Shown: positions 32,031 to 42,909, counted from the stretch's first letter. The stretch is DNA of 43,278 bases from Mycobacterium palustre (GCF_002101785.1 NZ_LQPJ01000152.1:1-43278); one strand, 5' to 3'. Translations and numbers: made by a program. The notes: generated by a model not told the origin, from the letters alone.

Positions 32031-32936
32031 ATGACGTCACTGCACGGCGAAACGTCACTGCACGGCAAAGTTGTGTTCATCACCGGTGGCGCGCGGGGGA
32101 TCGGGGCCGAGGTCGCCCGTCGGCTCCGCAACAGGGGCGCCAAACTGGTGCTGACCGACCTCGACAAGGCCGGGCTGGAGGCGCTGGCGTCCGCGCTCGG
32201 CGAGGATCACGTGCTCACGGCGGTCGCCGACGTGCGCGACCTGCCCGCCATGCAGGCCGCCGCCGCCCGGGCGGTCGAACGCTTCGGCGGCATCGACGTC
32301 GTGGTCGCCAACGCGGGCATTGCCAGCTACGGATCGGTGCTCCAGGTCGATCCCGAGGCGTTCAAACGGGTGCTCGACGTCAACGTGCTCGGCGTTTTCC
32401 ACACCGTCCGCGCCACCCTGCCCGCGCTCATCGAGCGCCGGGGCTACGTGCTCATCGTGTCGTCGCTGGCCGCGTACGCGGCGGCCCCGGGATGGGCGCC
32501 CTACAACGCGTCCAAGGCTGGCGTCGAGATCTTCGCCAACGCGCTGCGGCTGGAGCTGGCCCACCGCGGGGTGGGTGTCGGCTCGGCGCACATGTCGTGG
32601 ATCGACACCGCCCTGGTCCGTGACACCAAGGCCGACATCCCCGCGTTCGCCGAGCTTCTCGCGCGCCTGCCGTGGCCCCTGAACAAGACGACCACCGTGG
32701 ACCGGTGCGCCGATGCGTTCGTCAGGGGCATCGAGGGCCGCCAGGCCCGCATCTTCTGCCCGCGCTGGGTGGGCCTGTTCCGCTGGCTCAAGCCGGTGCT
32801 GTCGACGCCCGTCGGCGAAGCGCCCATCCGCAAGACCACCGCCGAACTGCTGCCCCGCATGGACGCCGAGGTCGCCGCGCTCGGCCGCTCGATGTCGTCG
32901 TTCAACGTCGGGTCGGTGCCCCGACAGCGCGACTAG
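32031..32936 (+). CDS. Short-chain dehydrogenase/reductase
   Basis: 301 residues, SDR superfamily: cofactor loop TGGARGIG near residues 18-25, NAGIASYG, and the catalytic YNASK preceded by Ser in VSSLAAYA. Asp at the end of strand 2 (LTDLDKAG) suggests preference for NAD(H). A C-terminal extension of about 60 residues (KPVLSTPVGEAPIRKTT) is typical of mycobacterial SDRs of this group. The first codons are a duplicated 18-base unit (TSLHGE then TSLHGK). Substrate unknown. It converges on the PAC2 gene with a five-base gap. Confidence 0.85.
   Translation: MTSLHGETSLHGKVVFITGGARGIGAEVARRLRNRGAKLVLTDLDKAGLEALASALGEDHVLTAVADVRDLPAMQAAAARAVERFGGIDVVVANAGIASYGSVLQVDPEAFKRVLDVNVLGVFHTVRATLPALIERRGYVLIVSSLAAYAAAPGWAPYNASKAGVEIFANALRLELAHRGVGVGSAHMSWIDTALVRDTKADIPAFAELLARLPWPLNKTTTVDRCADAFVRGIEGRQARIFCPRWVGLFRWLKPVLSTPVGEAPIRKTTAELLPRMDAEVAALGRSMSSFNVGSVPRQRD
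32034..32069 (+). repeat. 18-bp duplication at the SDR N-terminus
   Basis: The unit beginning ACGTCACTGCACGGC occurs at 32034-32051 and 32052-32069, differing by one base (GAA/AAA). It duplicates codons 2-7 in frame and leaves the family core (KVVFITGG) intact. Confidence 0.92.
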
Positions 32937-32941
32937 CGGGG

Positions 32942-33820
32942 TTATTTGCGCCGGCGACGCAGGTAGCGCTCGAACTCCGCGGCCAGCGCGTCGCCGTCGA
33001 TCTTGCCCAGGGCCTCGTTCATGTCGACCTCGGCGTCGCCGCGCTGCTCCAGCGACGCCACGTATTCGGCCAGGTCCTCGTCCTCGGCGGCCATCTCGGT
33101 GATCGCCTGCTCCCACTCCTCGGCCTGCGCCGGCAGGTCACCCAGCGGAACCTCGATGTCGAGCACGTCTTCGACGCGGCGCAGCAAGGCCACCGTCGCC
33201 TTGGGGTTGGGCGGGCTGGACACGTAATGCGGCACCGCCGCCCAGAACGTCACCGCCGGGATGCCGGCGGCGACGCAGGCGTCCTGAAACACCCCGGCGA
33301 TCCCGGTCGGGCCCTCGTAGCGGGTCTCCTCGAGGCCGAAGCGTTTCGCCGACTCGGGGGAGTAGGCCGCGCCGGAGACGGGCACGGGACGGGTGTGCGG
33401 GGTGTCGGCCAGCAGGGCGCCCAGGATCACGACGGTGTCGACGTTGAGCTTGTCGGCGATGGCCAGCAATTCGGCGCAGAAGGTGCGCCAGCGCATGTTC
33501 GGTTCCACCCCGTGCATCAGCACGACGTCGCGGTCGCTGCCCGGGGGGCGGCAGTGCGTGATTCGCATCGCTGGCCACACCAGTTCCCGGGTGACCCCGT
33601 CGACCTGGCGGATCACCGGGCGATTGACCTGGTAGTCGTAGTACGCCTCGTCGTCGATCTCCACGATCGGGTCGGCTTCCCAGATCGCGTCGAGGTGCTC
33701 GAGCGCGTCGCTGGCCGCGTCGCCCGCATCGTTCCAGCCCTCGAACGCCGCCACGACGACGGTGTTGTGCAGTTCGGGCAGCGCGCCTTTGCCAAAGGGT
33801 GGGCCAGCGGGCGGGGTCAC
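32942..33820 (-). CDS. PAC2 family protein (proteasome assembly chaperone-like)
   Basis: 292 residues from the GTG at 33820, equal to the length I recall for Rv2125. PAC2 family motifs include VVVAAFEGWNDAGDAAS at the N-terminus, the GALLADTPHTRPVPV segment and GIAGVFQDACVAAGIPAVTFWAAVPHYV. The C-terminus is an acidic helix ending YLRRRRK. The fold is that of the eukaryotic proteasome chaperone PAC2. Actinobacteria with a 20S proteasome carry it, but a chaperone role there is unproven. TACCCT at 33827-33832 sits six bases before the GTG. Confidence 0.85.
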   Translation of the reverse strand: MTPPAGPPFGKGALPELHNTVVVAAFEGWNDAGDAASDALEHLDAIWEADPIVEIDDEAYYDYQVNRPVIRQVDGVTRELVWPAMRITHCRPPGSDRDVVLMHGVEPNMRWRTFCAELLAIADKLNVDTVVILGALLADTPHTRPVPVSGAAYSPESAKRFGLEETRYEGPTGIAGVFQDACVAAGIPAVTFWAAVPHYVSSPPNPKATVALLRRVEDVLDIEVPLGDLPAQAEEWEQAITEMAAEDEDLAEYVASLEQRGDAEVDMNEALGKIDGDALAAEFERYLRRRRK

Positions 33821-33826
33821 AGACTC

Positions 33827-33832
33827 AGGGTA
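33827..33832 (-). promoter_or_regulatory. TACCCT -10 box before the PAC2 gene
   Basis: On the - strand TACCCT ends six bases before the GTG at 33820. No ribosome binding site is present. The spacing is that of a leaderless start. Confidence 0.5.
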
Positions 33833-33887
33833 CGGCCTTCGGCCCGGCGGGGATGCGGTCGCGCGTCCTGGCCGGCATCGGTCGACC

Positions 33888-33927
33888 CACCGGGTCAAGA
33901 CTCACCGGGTCAAGACTCACCGGGTCA
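33888..33927. repeat. 15-bp tandem repeat (2.7 copies) upstream of PAC2 and metH
   Basis: The unit CACCGGGTCAAGACT is at 33888-33902 and 33903-33917, with ten more bases (CACCGGGTCA) at 33918-33927. It lies about 70-110 bases upstream of the PAC2 start and upstream of the likely metH promoter, where copy number could alter spacing of regulatory sites. Confidence 0.92.
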
Positions 33928-33944
33928 GGAAGAAATACGTTCGG

Positions 33945-33971
33945 TTGCAAACTTGTTAACGTGGGTAACTA
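33945..33971 (+). promoter_or_regulatory. Candidate metH promoter
   Basis: TTGCAA (33945-33950) and TAACTA (33966-33971) are separated by 15 bases, or 16 if AACTAT is used. This is the best sigma-A-like pair in the gap and would give a leader of about 160 bases. The spacer is short for a strong promoter. Confidence 0.35.
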
Positions 33972-34116
33972 TCTCCTGGCCGACAACATTGGCGAGCGGT
34001 CGATTGGGGTGGGCGTCCAGACGTCGGGTGACAACGTAGACTTTTCACCGTCGAGAGGCGTTGCAACGGTCCCGGTTCCCCGCCGGTGACCGCCACGCTC
34101 GGCAGACTCAAGGACG

Positions 34117-34133
34117 CCTTCCGTAACGGAAGG
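34117..34133. promoter_or_regulatory. Perfect 17-bp palindrome over the metH ribosome binding site
   Basis: CCTTCCGT-A-ACGGAAGG: two perfect 8-base arms around one base. The right arm contains the Shine-Dalgarno sequence GGAAGG, seven bases before the GTG at 34141. As DNA it could be a dimeric repressor site. As RNA the loop is too tight for all eight pairs, but a shorter hairpin could still hide the ribosome binding site. Confidence 0.6.
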
Positions 34134-34140
34134 AATGCGC

Positions 34141-37893
<3,753 letters not shown>

Positions 37894-37937
37894 GCCCGCG
37901 ACCGGACGGAAACCGCCGTGACTTCGCTCGGCGCCGC

Positions 37938-38219
37938 GTGACACAATCGCTGGCCGTGAAGACCTTCGAGGATCTGTTCGCCGAACTCGGCGAGCGCGCC
38001 CGCACCCGCCCGCCCGGCAGCGCCACGGTCGCCGCGCTGGACGGCGGCATCCACGGGCTGGGCAAGAAGATCCTGGAGGAGGCCGGCGAGGTGTGGCTGG
38101 CCGCCGAACACGAGCCCGACGACGCTTTGGCCGAGGAGATCAGCCAGTTGCTGTACTGGACGCAGGTGCTGATGGTCGCGCGCGGCCTGTCCCTCGACGA
38201 CGTCTACCGGAAGCTGTGA
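37938..38219 (+). CDS. hisE: Phosphoribosyl-ATP pyrophosphatase HisE
   Basis: Second step of histidine synthesis: hydrolysis of PR-ATP to PR-AMP. It has 93 residues. The MazG-like four-helix motif with metal ligands GKKILEEAGEVWLAAEHE and LAEEISQLLYW is complete. The GTG at 37938 gives the M. tuberculosis length; GTG at 37956 would remove the first six residues. It is followed by hisG with two bases between stop and ATG. The hisE-hisG pairing away from the main his operon is usual for mycobacteria. Confidence 0.93.
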   Translation: MTQSLAVKTFEDLFAELGERARTRPPGSATVAALDGGIHGLGKKILEEAGEVWLAAEHEPDDALAEEISQLLYWTQVLMVARGLSLDDVYRKL

Positions 38220-38221
38220 GC

Positions 38222-39076
38222 ATGCTGCGGGTGGCCGTCCCCAACAAAGGCACGCTCAGCGAACCGGCCACCGAGATTCTCACCGAGGCCGGATACCGCC
38301 GCCGCACCGATTCCAAGGACCTGACGGTCATCGACCCCGTGAACCAGGTCGAGTTCTTCTTCTTGCGGCCCAAAGACATTGCGGTGTACGTGGGTTCAGG
38401 ACAGCTGGATTTCGGCATCACCGGCCGCGACCTGGTGCTCGATTCCGACGCGCCGGTGCGCGAGCGCCTCGCGCTGGGATTCGGCTCGTCGAGCTTTCGC
38501 TACGCGGGCCCGGCCGGGCGGGATTGGACTACGGCGGACCTGGCCGGAAAGCGGATCGCCACCGCCTATCCCAACCTTGTCCGGAAAGACTTGGCGGAGA
38601 AGGGGATTGAGGCCACCGTCATCAGGCTTGATGGCGCGGTGGAGATTTCGGTGCAGCTCGGGGTGGCCGATGCCATCGCCGACGTGGTGGGATCGGGGCG
38701 AACCCTGAGTCTGCACGATCTGGTGGCCTTCGGTGAGCCGCTGTGCGATTCGGAGGCGGTGCTGATCGAGCGGGCCGACGAGGGTGGCCAGGCAAGCCAG
38801 GCCGCGCGCGATCAACTGGTGGCGCGGATTCAGGGCGTGGTCTTCGGTCAGCAGTACCTGATGCTCGACTACGACTGCCCGCGGTCGGTGCTTGAGAAGG
38901 CCACGTCCATCACGCCGGGGCTGGAGTCGCCGACCATCGCGCCGCTCGCCGAACCGGATTGGGTGGCGGTCCGCGCGCTGGTGCCCCGCCGCGGCGTCAA
39001 CGAGATCATGGACCAGCTCGCCGCGATCGGCGCCAAAGCGATTCTGGCATCCGACATTCGATTCTGCCGATTCTGA
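38222..39076 (+). CDS. hisG: ATP phosphoribosyltransferase HisG (long form)
   Basis: First and feedback-inhibited step of histidine synthesis: ATP plus PRPP to PR-ATP. It has 284 residues, the long homohexameric form with a C-terminal regulatory ACT-like domain (about 212-284) that binds histidine. The PRPP-binding loop is ADAIADVVGSGRTL (about 151-164). The ATG at 38222 was chosen by homologue length; GTG at 38216, overlapping the hisE stop as GTGA, is in frame and would add two residues. Confidence 0.95.
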   Translation: MLRVAVPNKGTLSEPATEILTEAGYRRRTDSKDLTVIDPVNQVEFFFLRPKDIAVYVGSGQLDFGITGRDLVLDSDAPVRERLALGFGSSSFRYAGPAGRDWTTADLAGKRIATAYPNLVRKDLAEKGIEATVIRLDGAVEISVQLGVADAIADVVGSGRTLSLHDLVAFGEPLCDSEAVLIERADEGGQASQAARDQLVARIQGVVFGQQYLMLDYDCPRSVLEKATSITPGLESPTIAPLAEPDWVAVRALVPRRGVNEIMDQLAAIGAKAILASDIRFCRF

Positions 39077-39099
39077 TCGACGCCTTGCTGTGTTAGCGT
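39071..39099 (+). promoter_or_regulatory. Candidate promoter for the DUF4126 gene
   Basis: TTCTGA (39071-39076, the end of hisG) and TAGCGT (39094-39099) are 17 bases apart. Transcription from near 39106 would give a leader of about 100 bases containing the 39139-39159 hairpin. Confidence 0.35.
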
Positions 39100-39138
39100 C
39101 CGCCTAGTGCCGCTGGAACGACCGCCGTAAAAACCGAC

Positions 39139-39159
39139 GCCCGTGGCATCTTCACGGGC
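39139..39159 (+). terminator. Hairpin between hisG and the DUF4126 gene
   Basis: GCCCGTG (39139-39145) pairs perfectly with CACGGGC (39153-39159) around a seven-base loop. No T-run follows, so this may be a weak terminator of the hisEG transcript or a leader structure of the next gene. Confidence 0.35.
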
Positions 39160-39206
39160 CGTCACGCTCTACCGTTGCCGGGCTGTTCTTCCCCAGGAGG
39201 GTCTTC

Positions 39207-39716
39207 ATGACACACGTCGTTATCGTGCTGTTGGCTTTACTCATCGGCGTCGTCGCCGGGTTGCGATCGCTGACGGCACCCGCCGTGGTCGCCTGGGGCG
39301 GCTTCCTGGGGTGGATCGACCTGCACGGCACGTGGGCGTCCTGGGTGGCCAGCATCATCACGGCCATCGTCCTGACCGTCCTGGCCATCGGCGAGCTCGT
39401 CAACGACAAGCTACCCAAGACGCCCGCCCGCACGGCGGCGCCGATCTTCGCTGTCCGGATCATCACCGGCGGGTTTGCCGGCGCGGTGCTCGGCGCATGG
39501 CCGCACTGGACCTTCACCGCGCTCGGCGCCGGCATCATCGGCGCGGTGCTCGGCACCCTCGGCGGCTATCAGGCGCGCAAGCGGCTGGCCGCCGCGGCCG
39601 GTAGGGACTTGCCCATCGCCCTGCTCGAGGACGCGGTCGCGGTCTTGGGCGGGTTCGCGATCGTCGCGATGACGGGTCACGTGCTGACGGAGTACCTGCT
39701 GACGGCCGTCAAGTGA
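39207..39716 (+). CDS. DUF4126 family membrane protein
   Basis: 169 residues with about four hydrophobic segments and many Gly/Ala residues (GVVAGLRSLTAPAVVAWGGFLGWIDL at the start is the family signature). AGGAGG at 39195-39200 gives a strong ribosome binding site. The function is unknown; the homologue Rv2120c is next to hisG in M. tuberculosis. The stop and the following gene's start lie in a small duplication (AAGTGAGC at 39711 and 39723). Confidence 0.8.
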   Translation: MTHVVIVLLALLIGVVAGLRSLTAPAVVAWGGFLGWIDLHGTWASWVASIITAIVLTVLAIGELVNDKLPKTPARTAAPIFAVRIITGGFAGAVLGAWPHWTFTALGAGIIGAVLGTLGGYQARKRLAAAAGRDLPIALLEDAVAVLGGFAIVAMTGHVLTEYLLTAVK

Positions 39717-39724
39717 GCCAGTAA

Positions 39725-41092
39725 GTGAGCGAGCATTTCGACGCGATCATCGTCGGGGCCGGGCAGGCGGGGCCCCCGCTCGCCGGCCGGCTGACCGACG
39801 CCGGGCAGCGCGTCGCGATCATCGAGCGCAAGCTGGTCGGCGGCACCTGCGTCAACACCGGCTGCATCCCCACCAAGACCCTGGTGGCCAGCGCGCACGC
39901 GGCCCAGCTGGCCCGCCGCGGCGCCGAGTACGGTGTCGGGACCGGTCCCGTCAGCGTGGACATGGCCAAGGTCAAGGCGCGCAAGGACGACATCATGCTG
40001 GCCGACCGCAGGGGCGTCGAAAGCTGGCTGGAAACCATGGAGGGCTGCACTCTGGTGCGCGGCCACGCCCGCTTCGAAGACCCCCACACCGTCGGCGTGA
40101 ACGGCGAGCGCCTGCACGCCGACCGGATCTTCCTCAACGTCGGTGGCCGCGCCGTGGTGCCGGACGTCCCGGGGCTGTCGGACATCGACTTCCTCACCAA
40201 CGTGTCGATCCTCGAACTCGACACGCTGCCAACGCATCTCGTCATCCTCGGCGGCAGCTACATCGCGCTGGAATTCGCGCAGATGTACCGGCGCTTCGGG
40301 GCCCGGGTCACCGTCGTCGAGCGGGGACCGCGGCTGGCGTCCCGCGAGGACGAGGACGTCTCGGCCACCGTCAGGGAAATCCTGGAGGCCGAAGGGGTCG
40401 AGGTCGTCGTCGGCGCCGACGACGTGCGAATCATGAAAAAAGACAACGGTTTCGAGCTCACGCCCGCTGCCGGCGCGACCCCCATCGCCGGCAGTCACCT
40501 GCTGGTGGCGGTGGGGCGGCGCCCCAACACCGACGACTTGGGCCTCGACGCCGCCGGGGTGCGGACCGACCCGCGCGGCTACATCGTGGTCGACGACCAG
40601 CTGCGGACCAACGTCGAGCACATCTGGGCGATGGGCGACTGCAACGGCAAGGGCGCGTTCACCCACACCTCGTACAACGATTTCGAGATCGTCGCCGCGA
40701 ACCTGCTAGACAATGACCCGCGCCGCGTGAGCGACCGCATCCCAACCTATGCCCTCTACATCGACCCGCCCCTGGGCCGCGCCGGCATGACCGTCGAGCA
40801 GGTCCGCGCCTCGGGCCGCAGGGCGCTGCTGGGCAAGCGGCCGATGACCCGCGTGGGCCGGGCGGTGGAAAAGGGTGAGACGCAAGGGTTTATGAAGGTG
40901 ATCGTCGACGCCGACACCGACGAGATCCTGGGGGCCGCCGTCTTCGGGGTCGGCGGGGACGAGGCGATCCACGCCGTCTTGGACGTCATGTCGGCCAAGG
41001 CGCCGTACCCGACGCTGGCGCGCACGATGCACATCCACCCCACCGTCAGCGAGCTGATTCCCACCGTGCTGCAGGAAATGTCGCCGCTATAG
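39725..41092 (+). CDS. Pyridine nucleotide-disulfide oxidoreductase (MerA/Lpd-like)
   Basis: 455 residues, class I flavoprotein disulfide reductase. FAD loop IIVGAGQAGPPLAG (9-22), redox pair Cys42/Cys47 in GGTCVNTGCIPTK, NAD(P) loop ILGGSYIALEFAQ (about 177-189), second FAD motif IWAMGDCNGKGAFTH and C-terminal dimer motif MHIHPTVSELIP with the catalytic His. It lacks the NmerA domain and the C-terminal Cys pair of true mercuric reductase, so a mercury role is unlikely. I do not recall this gene between the neighbours in M. tuberculosis. Its stop abuts the stop of the convergent nuclease gene with no gap. Confidence 0.85.
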   Translation: MSEHFDAIIVGAGQAGPPLAGRLTDAGQRVAIIERKLVGGTCVNTGCIPTKTLVASAHAAQLARRGAEYGVGTGPVSVDMAKVKARKDDIMLADRRGVESWLETMEGCTLVRGHARFEDPHTVGVNGERLHADRIFLNVGGRAVVPDVPGLSDIDFLTNVSILELDTLPTHLVILGGSYIALEFAQMYRRFGARVTVVERGPRLASREDEDVSATVREILEAEGVEVVVGADDVRIMKKDNGFELTPAAGATPIAGSHLLVAVGRRPNTDDLGLDAAGVRTDPRGYIVVDDQLRTNVEHIWAMGDCNGKGAFTHTSYNDFEIVAANLLDNDPRRVSDRIPTYALYIDPPLGRAGMTVEQVRASGRRALLGKRPMTRVGRAVEKGETQGFMKVIVDADTDEILGAAVFGVGGDEAIHAVLDVMSAKAPYPTLARTMHIHPTVSELIPTVLQEMSPL

Positions 41093-41959
41093 CTAGGCGG
41101 CCGGCTGGGGCGGGGCCGAAACAGGCTGCGCCGGCAGGTCATCCGGCCAGCCCGGGTAGGGCGGCGGGGTGCCGCCGAAGCTCGGGCAGAGTTGCTGGTG
41201 TGAGCACCAATCGCACAGCCGCGACGGGCTGGGCCGGAAATCGCCTGTGGGAGCGGCCCTTTGGATGGCCTGCCAGATCGCCATCAGCGTCTTCTCGAAG
41301 CGCAGCAGCTCGTCGCGGTCGGGGGCGTAGTCCAGCATCTGGCCGTCGGCCAGGTAAATGATCCGCAGCCGGGTGGGCAGCACCCCGCGCGACCGCAGCA
41401 GCGCCACGGCATAGAACTTCATCTGGAACATGGCCTTGAACTCGGCCAGCGCTCGCGCTTCCGGGGGCGCCTTGCCGGTCTTGTAGTCGACCACCCGCAG
41501 CTCGCCGGTGGCCGCGACGTCGATGCGATCGATGAACCCTCGCAGCAGCGTCCCGTCGGCGAGTTCGACCTCCACCCGCTGCTCGCAGCTTTCCGGGTCG
41601 AACCGCGTCGGGTCTTCCAGCCGGTAATAGCCGGACAGCAACGCGCGGGCCTCGGTCAGCAGTTCGGTTCGCTGCACCGGGTCCAGCTCGGCGGCCAGGC
41701 CGGGCTCCGCGGCGATCACCTGCTCCCAGGCGCGGTCGACCAGCGATAGCGCCGCGGCGGGGCCGCGGGAGGCCGCGGGCAGACCGTAGAGCCGTTCCAG
41801 CGCGGCGTGCACCAACGAGCCCCGCAGCTGCGCGGTCGACGGCGCCTCGGGCAACCGATCGATCGCCCGGAATCGGTACAGCAGCGGGCACTGCTTGAAA
41901 TCGGCCGCCCGCGACGGCGAGAGCGCAGGCCGTGCGCGTCCCTCCAGCTGGTCGGTCAT
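41093..41959 (-). CDS. RecB/Cas4-like PD-(D/E)XK nuclease with Fe-S cysteines
   Basis: 288 residues from the ATG at 41959. Nuclease motifs: GSLVHAALERLYG (His motif), GFIDRID (Asp) and VVDYKTGK (Asp/Glu-x-Lys). One Cys near the N-terminus (FKQCPLLYRF) and three near the C-terminus (CDWCSHQQLC) are arranged like the 4Fe-4S staple of AddB, Cas4 and exonuclease V. It stands alone, with no helicase or CRISPR genes nearby. A stand-alone single-strand exonuclease role is likely by family. It is divergent from trmI, 73 bases away. Confidence 0.85.
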   Translation of the reverse strand: MTDQLEGRARPALSPSRAADFKQCPLLYRFRAIDRLPEAPSTAQLRGSLVHAALERLYGLPAASRGPAAALSLVDRAWEQVIAAEPGLAAELDPVQRTELLTEARALLSGYYRLEDPTRFDPESCEQRVEVELADGTLLRGFIDRIDVAATGELRVVDYKTGKAPPEARALAEFKAMFQMKFYAVALLRSRGVLPTRLRIIYLADGQMLDYAPDRDELLRFEKTLMAIWQAIQRAAPTGDFRPSPSRLCDWCSHQQLCPSFGGTPPPYPGWPDDLPAQPVSAPPQPAA

Positions 41960-42014
41960 GGTCGCAGCGTAGAACCGGGCGCCGACAACCCCCAAGCACC
42001 GCCGCGGCGAGTCG

Positions 42015-42040
42015 GCTGGCACGCTAGACGGCGTGCCAGC
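42015..42040. promoter_or_regulatory. Perfect 10-bp inverted repeat across the trmI start codon
   Basis: GCTGGCACGC (42015-42024), six-base spacer TAGACG, then GCGTGCCAGC (42031-42040), which contains the GTG start at 42033-42035. Arms are fully complementary. It can be a DNA operator in the divergent nuclease/trmI gap or, if the transcript begins upstream, an RNA hairpin burying the start codon. Confidence 0.75.
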
Positions 42041-42875
42041 AACCGGTCCGTTCGCCGCCGGCGAACGCGTCCAACTCACCGACGCCAAGGGCCGGCACTA
42101 CACGATGTCGCTCACCCCCGGCGCCGAATTCCACACCCACCGCGGCTCGATCGCCCACGACGCGGTGATCGGGCTCGAATCGGGCAGCGTCGTCAAGTCC
42201 AGCAACGGCGCGCCGTTCCTGGCGCTGCGGCCGCTGCTGGTCGATTACGTGATGTCGATGCCGCGCGGCCCGCAGGTCATCTACCCCAAGGACGCCGCGC
42301 AGATCGTGCACGAGGGTGACATCTTTCCGGGCGCGCGGGTGCTCGAGGCAGGGGCCGGATCCGGGGCGCTGACCTGTTCGCTGCTGCGTGCGGTGGGCGC
42401 CGCCGGGCGGGTGGTCTCGTATGAACAGCGCGCCGACCACGCCGAACACGCCCGCCGCAACGTCGACGTCTTCTTCGGCGGGGCCCCCGAGAACTGGGAG
42501 CTGATCGTCAGCGACCTCTCCGACTCCGAGCTGCCCGACGGTTCCTTCGACCGGGCCGTGCTGGACATGCTGGCGCCGTGGGAGGTGCTCGACGCTGCCG
42601 CGCGGCTGCTCATCCCCGGCGGCGTGCTGATGGTCTACGTGGCCACCGTGACCCAGCTGTCGCGGGTCGTGGAGGCGCTGCGCGCCCAGCAGTGCTGGAC
42701 CGAACCGCGGGCGTGGGAGACCCTGCAGCGCGGCTGGAACGTCGTCGGCCTGGCCGTGCGGCCGCAGCATTCGATGCGCGGGCACACCGCGTTCCTGATC
42801 TTTGCGCGACGGCTCGCTCCCGGGGTCATCGCGCCGGCGCCGCTGGGCCGCAAACGCGAGGGCCGCGACGGCTAG
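42033..42875 (+). CDS. trmI: tRNA (adenine-58-N1)-methyltransferase TrmI
   Basis: AdoMet-dependent enzyme making m1A58 in the T loop of tRNAs. It has 280 residues: an N-terminal beta domain (about 1-75) and a Rossmann methyltransferase (AdoMet loop VLEAGAGSGALT about 105-116, EQRADHAEHARRN, and catalytic-region DMLAPWEVL about 178-186). The tetramer-type family is well known from Rv2118c. The GTG start at 42033 lies inside a perfect inverted repeat and has no clear Shine-Dalgarno. The stop lies in a 13-base tandem repeat shared with the convergent DUF503 gene. Confidence 0.93.
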   Translation: MPATGPFAAGERVQLTDAKGRHYTMSLTPGAEFHTHRGSIAHDAVIGLESGSVVKSSNGAPFLALRPLLVDYVMSMPRGPQVIYPKDAAQIVHEGDIFPGARVLEAGAGSGALTCSLLRAVGAAGRVVSYEQRADHAEHARRNVDVFFGGAPENWELIVSDLSDSELPDGSFDRAVLDMLAPWEVLDAAARLLIPGGVLMVYVATVTQLSRVVEALRAQQCWTEPRAWETLQRGWNVVGLAVRPQHSMRGHTAFLIFARRLAPGVIAPAPLGRKREGRDG

Positions 42876-42909
42876 CCACCGTCGCTAGCCACCGTCGCTA
42901 GCTGTCGTC
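42871..42909. repeat. 13-bp tandem repeat (3 copies) holding two convergent stop codons
   Basis: GCTAGCCACCGTC at 42871 and 42884, and a diverged third copy GCTAGCTGTCGTC at 42897. Each begins with the self-complementary GCTAGC. The TAG of the first copy ends trmI on +; the CTA of the third copy is the stop of the DUF503 gene on -. Confidence 0.92.

Larger units (their letters stand above)
33821..34140. other. 320-base gap between the divergent PAC2 and metH genes
   Basis: It holds the PAC2 -10 box, the 15-base tandem repeat, a moderately AT-rich stretch (33935-33975) with a candidate metH promoter, and a leader of about 160 bases ending in a perfect palindrome over the metH ribosome binding site. 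I see no tRNA and no recognised riboswitch core. A short open frame across the repeats (about 33762-33959 +) looks non-coding. Confidence 0.7.

Noticed and set aside
33762..33959. Short + strand ORF with THRVKTHRVK repeats
   Set aside because: It is a translation of the 15-base non-coding repeat and the PAC2 5' region, with no ribosome binding site.
33975..34134. Cobalamin or SAM riboswitch in the metH leader
   Set aside because: Fragments such as CCGGTGACCGCCAC recall the B12 element, but the ordered core (GGGAA, CCGGTG, CCCGC, B12 box) is not there.
39725..41092. Mercuric reductase call for the flavoprotein
   Set aside because: No NmerA domain, no C-terminal vicinal cysteines and no mer genes nearby.
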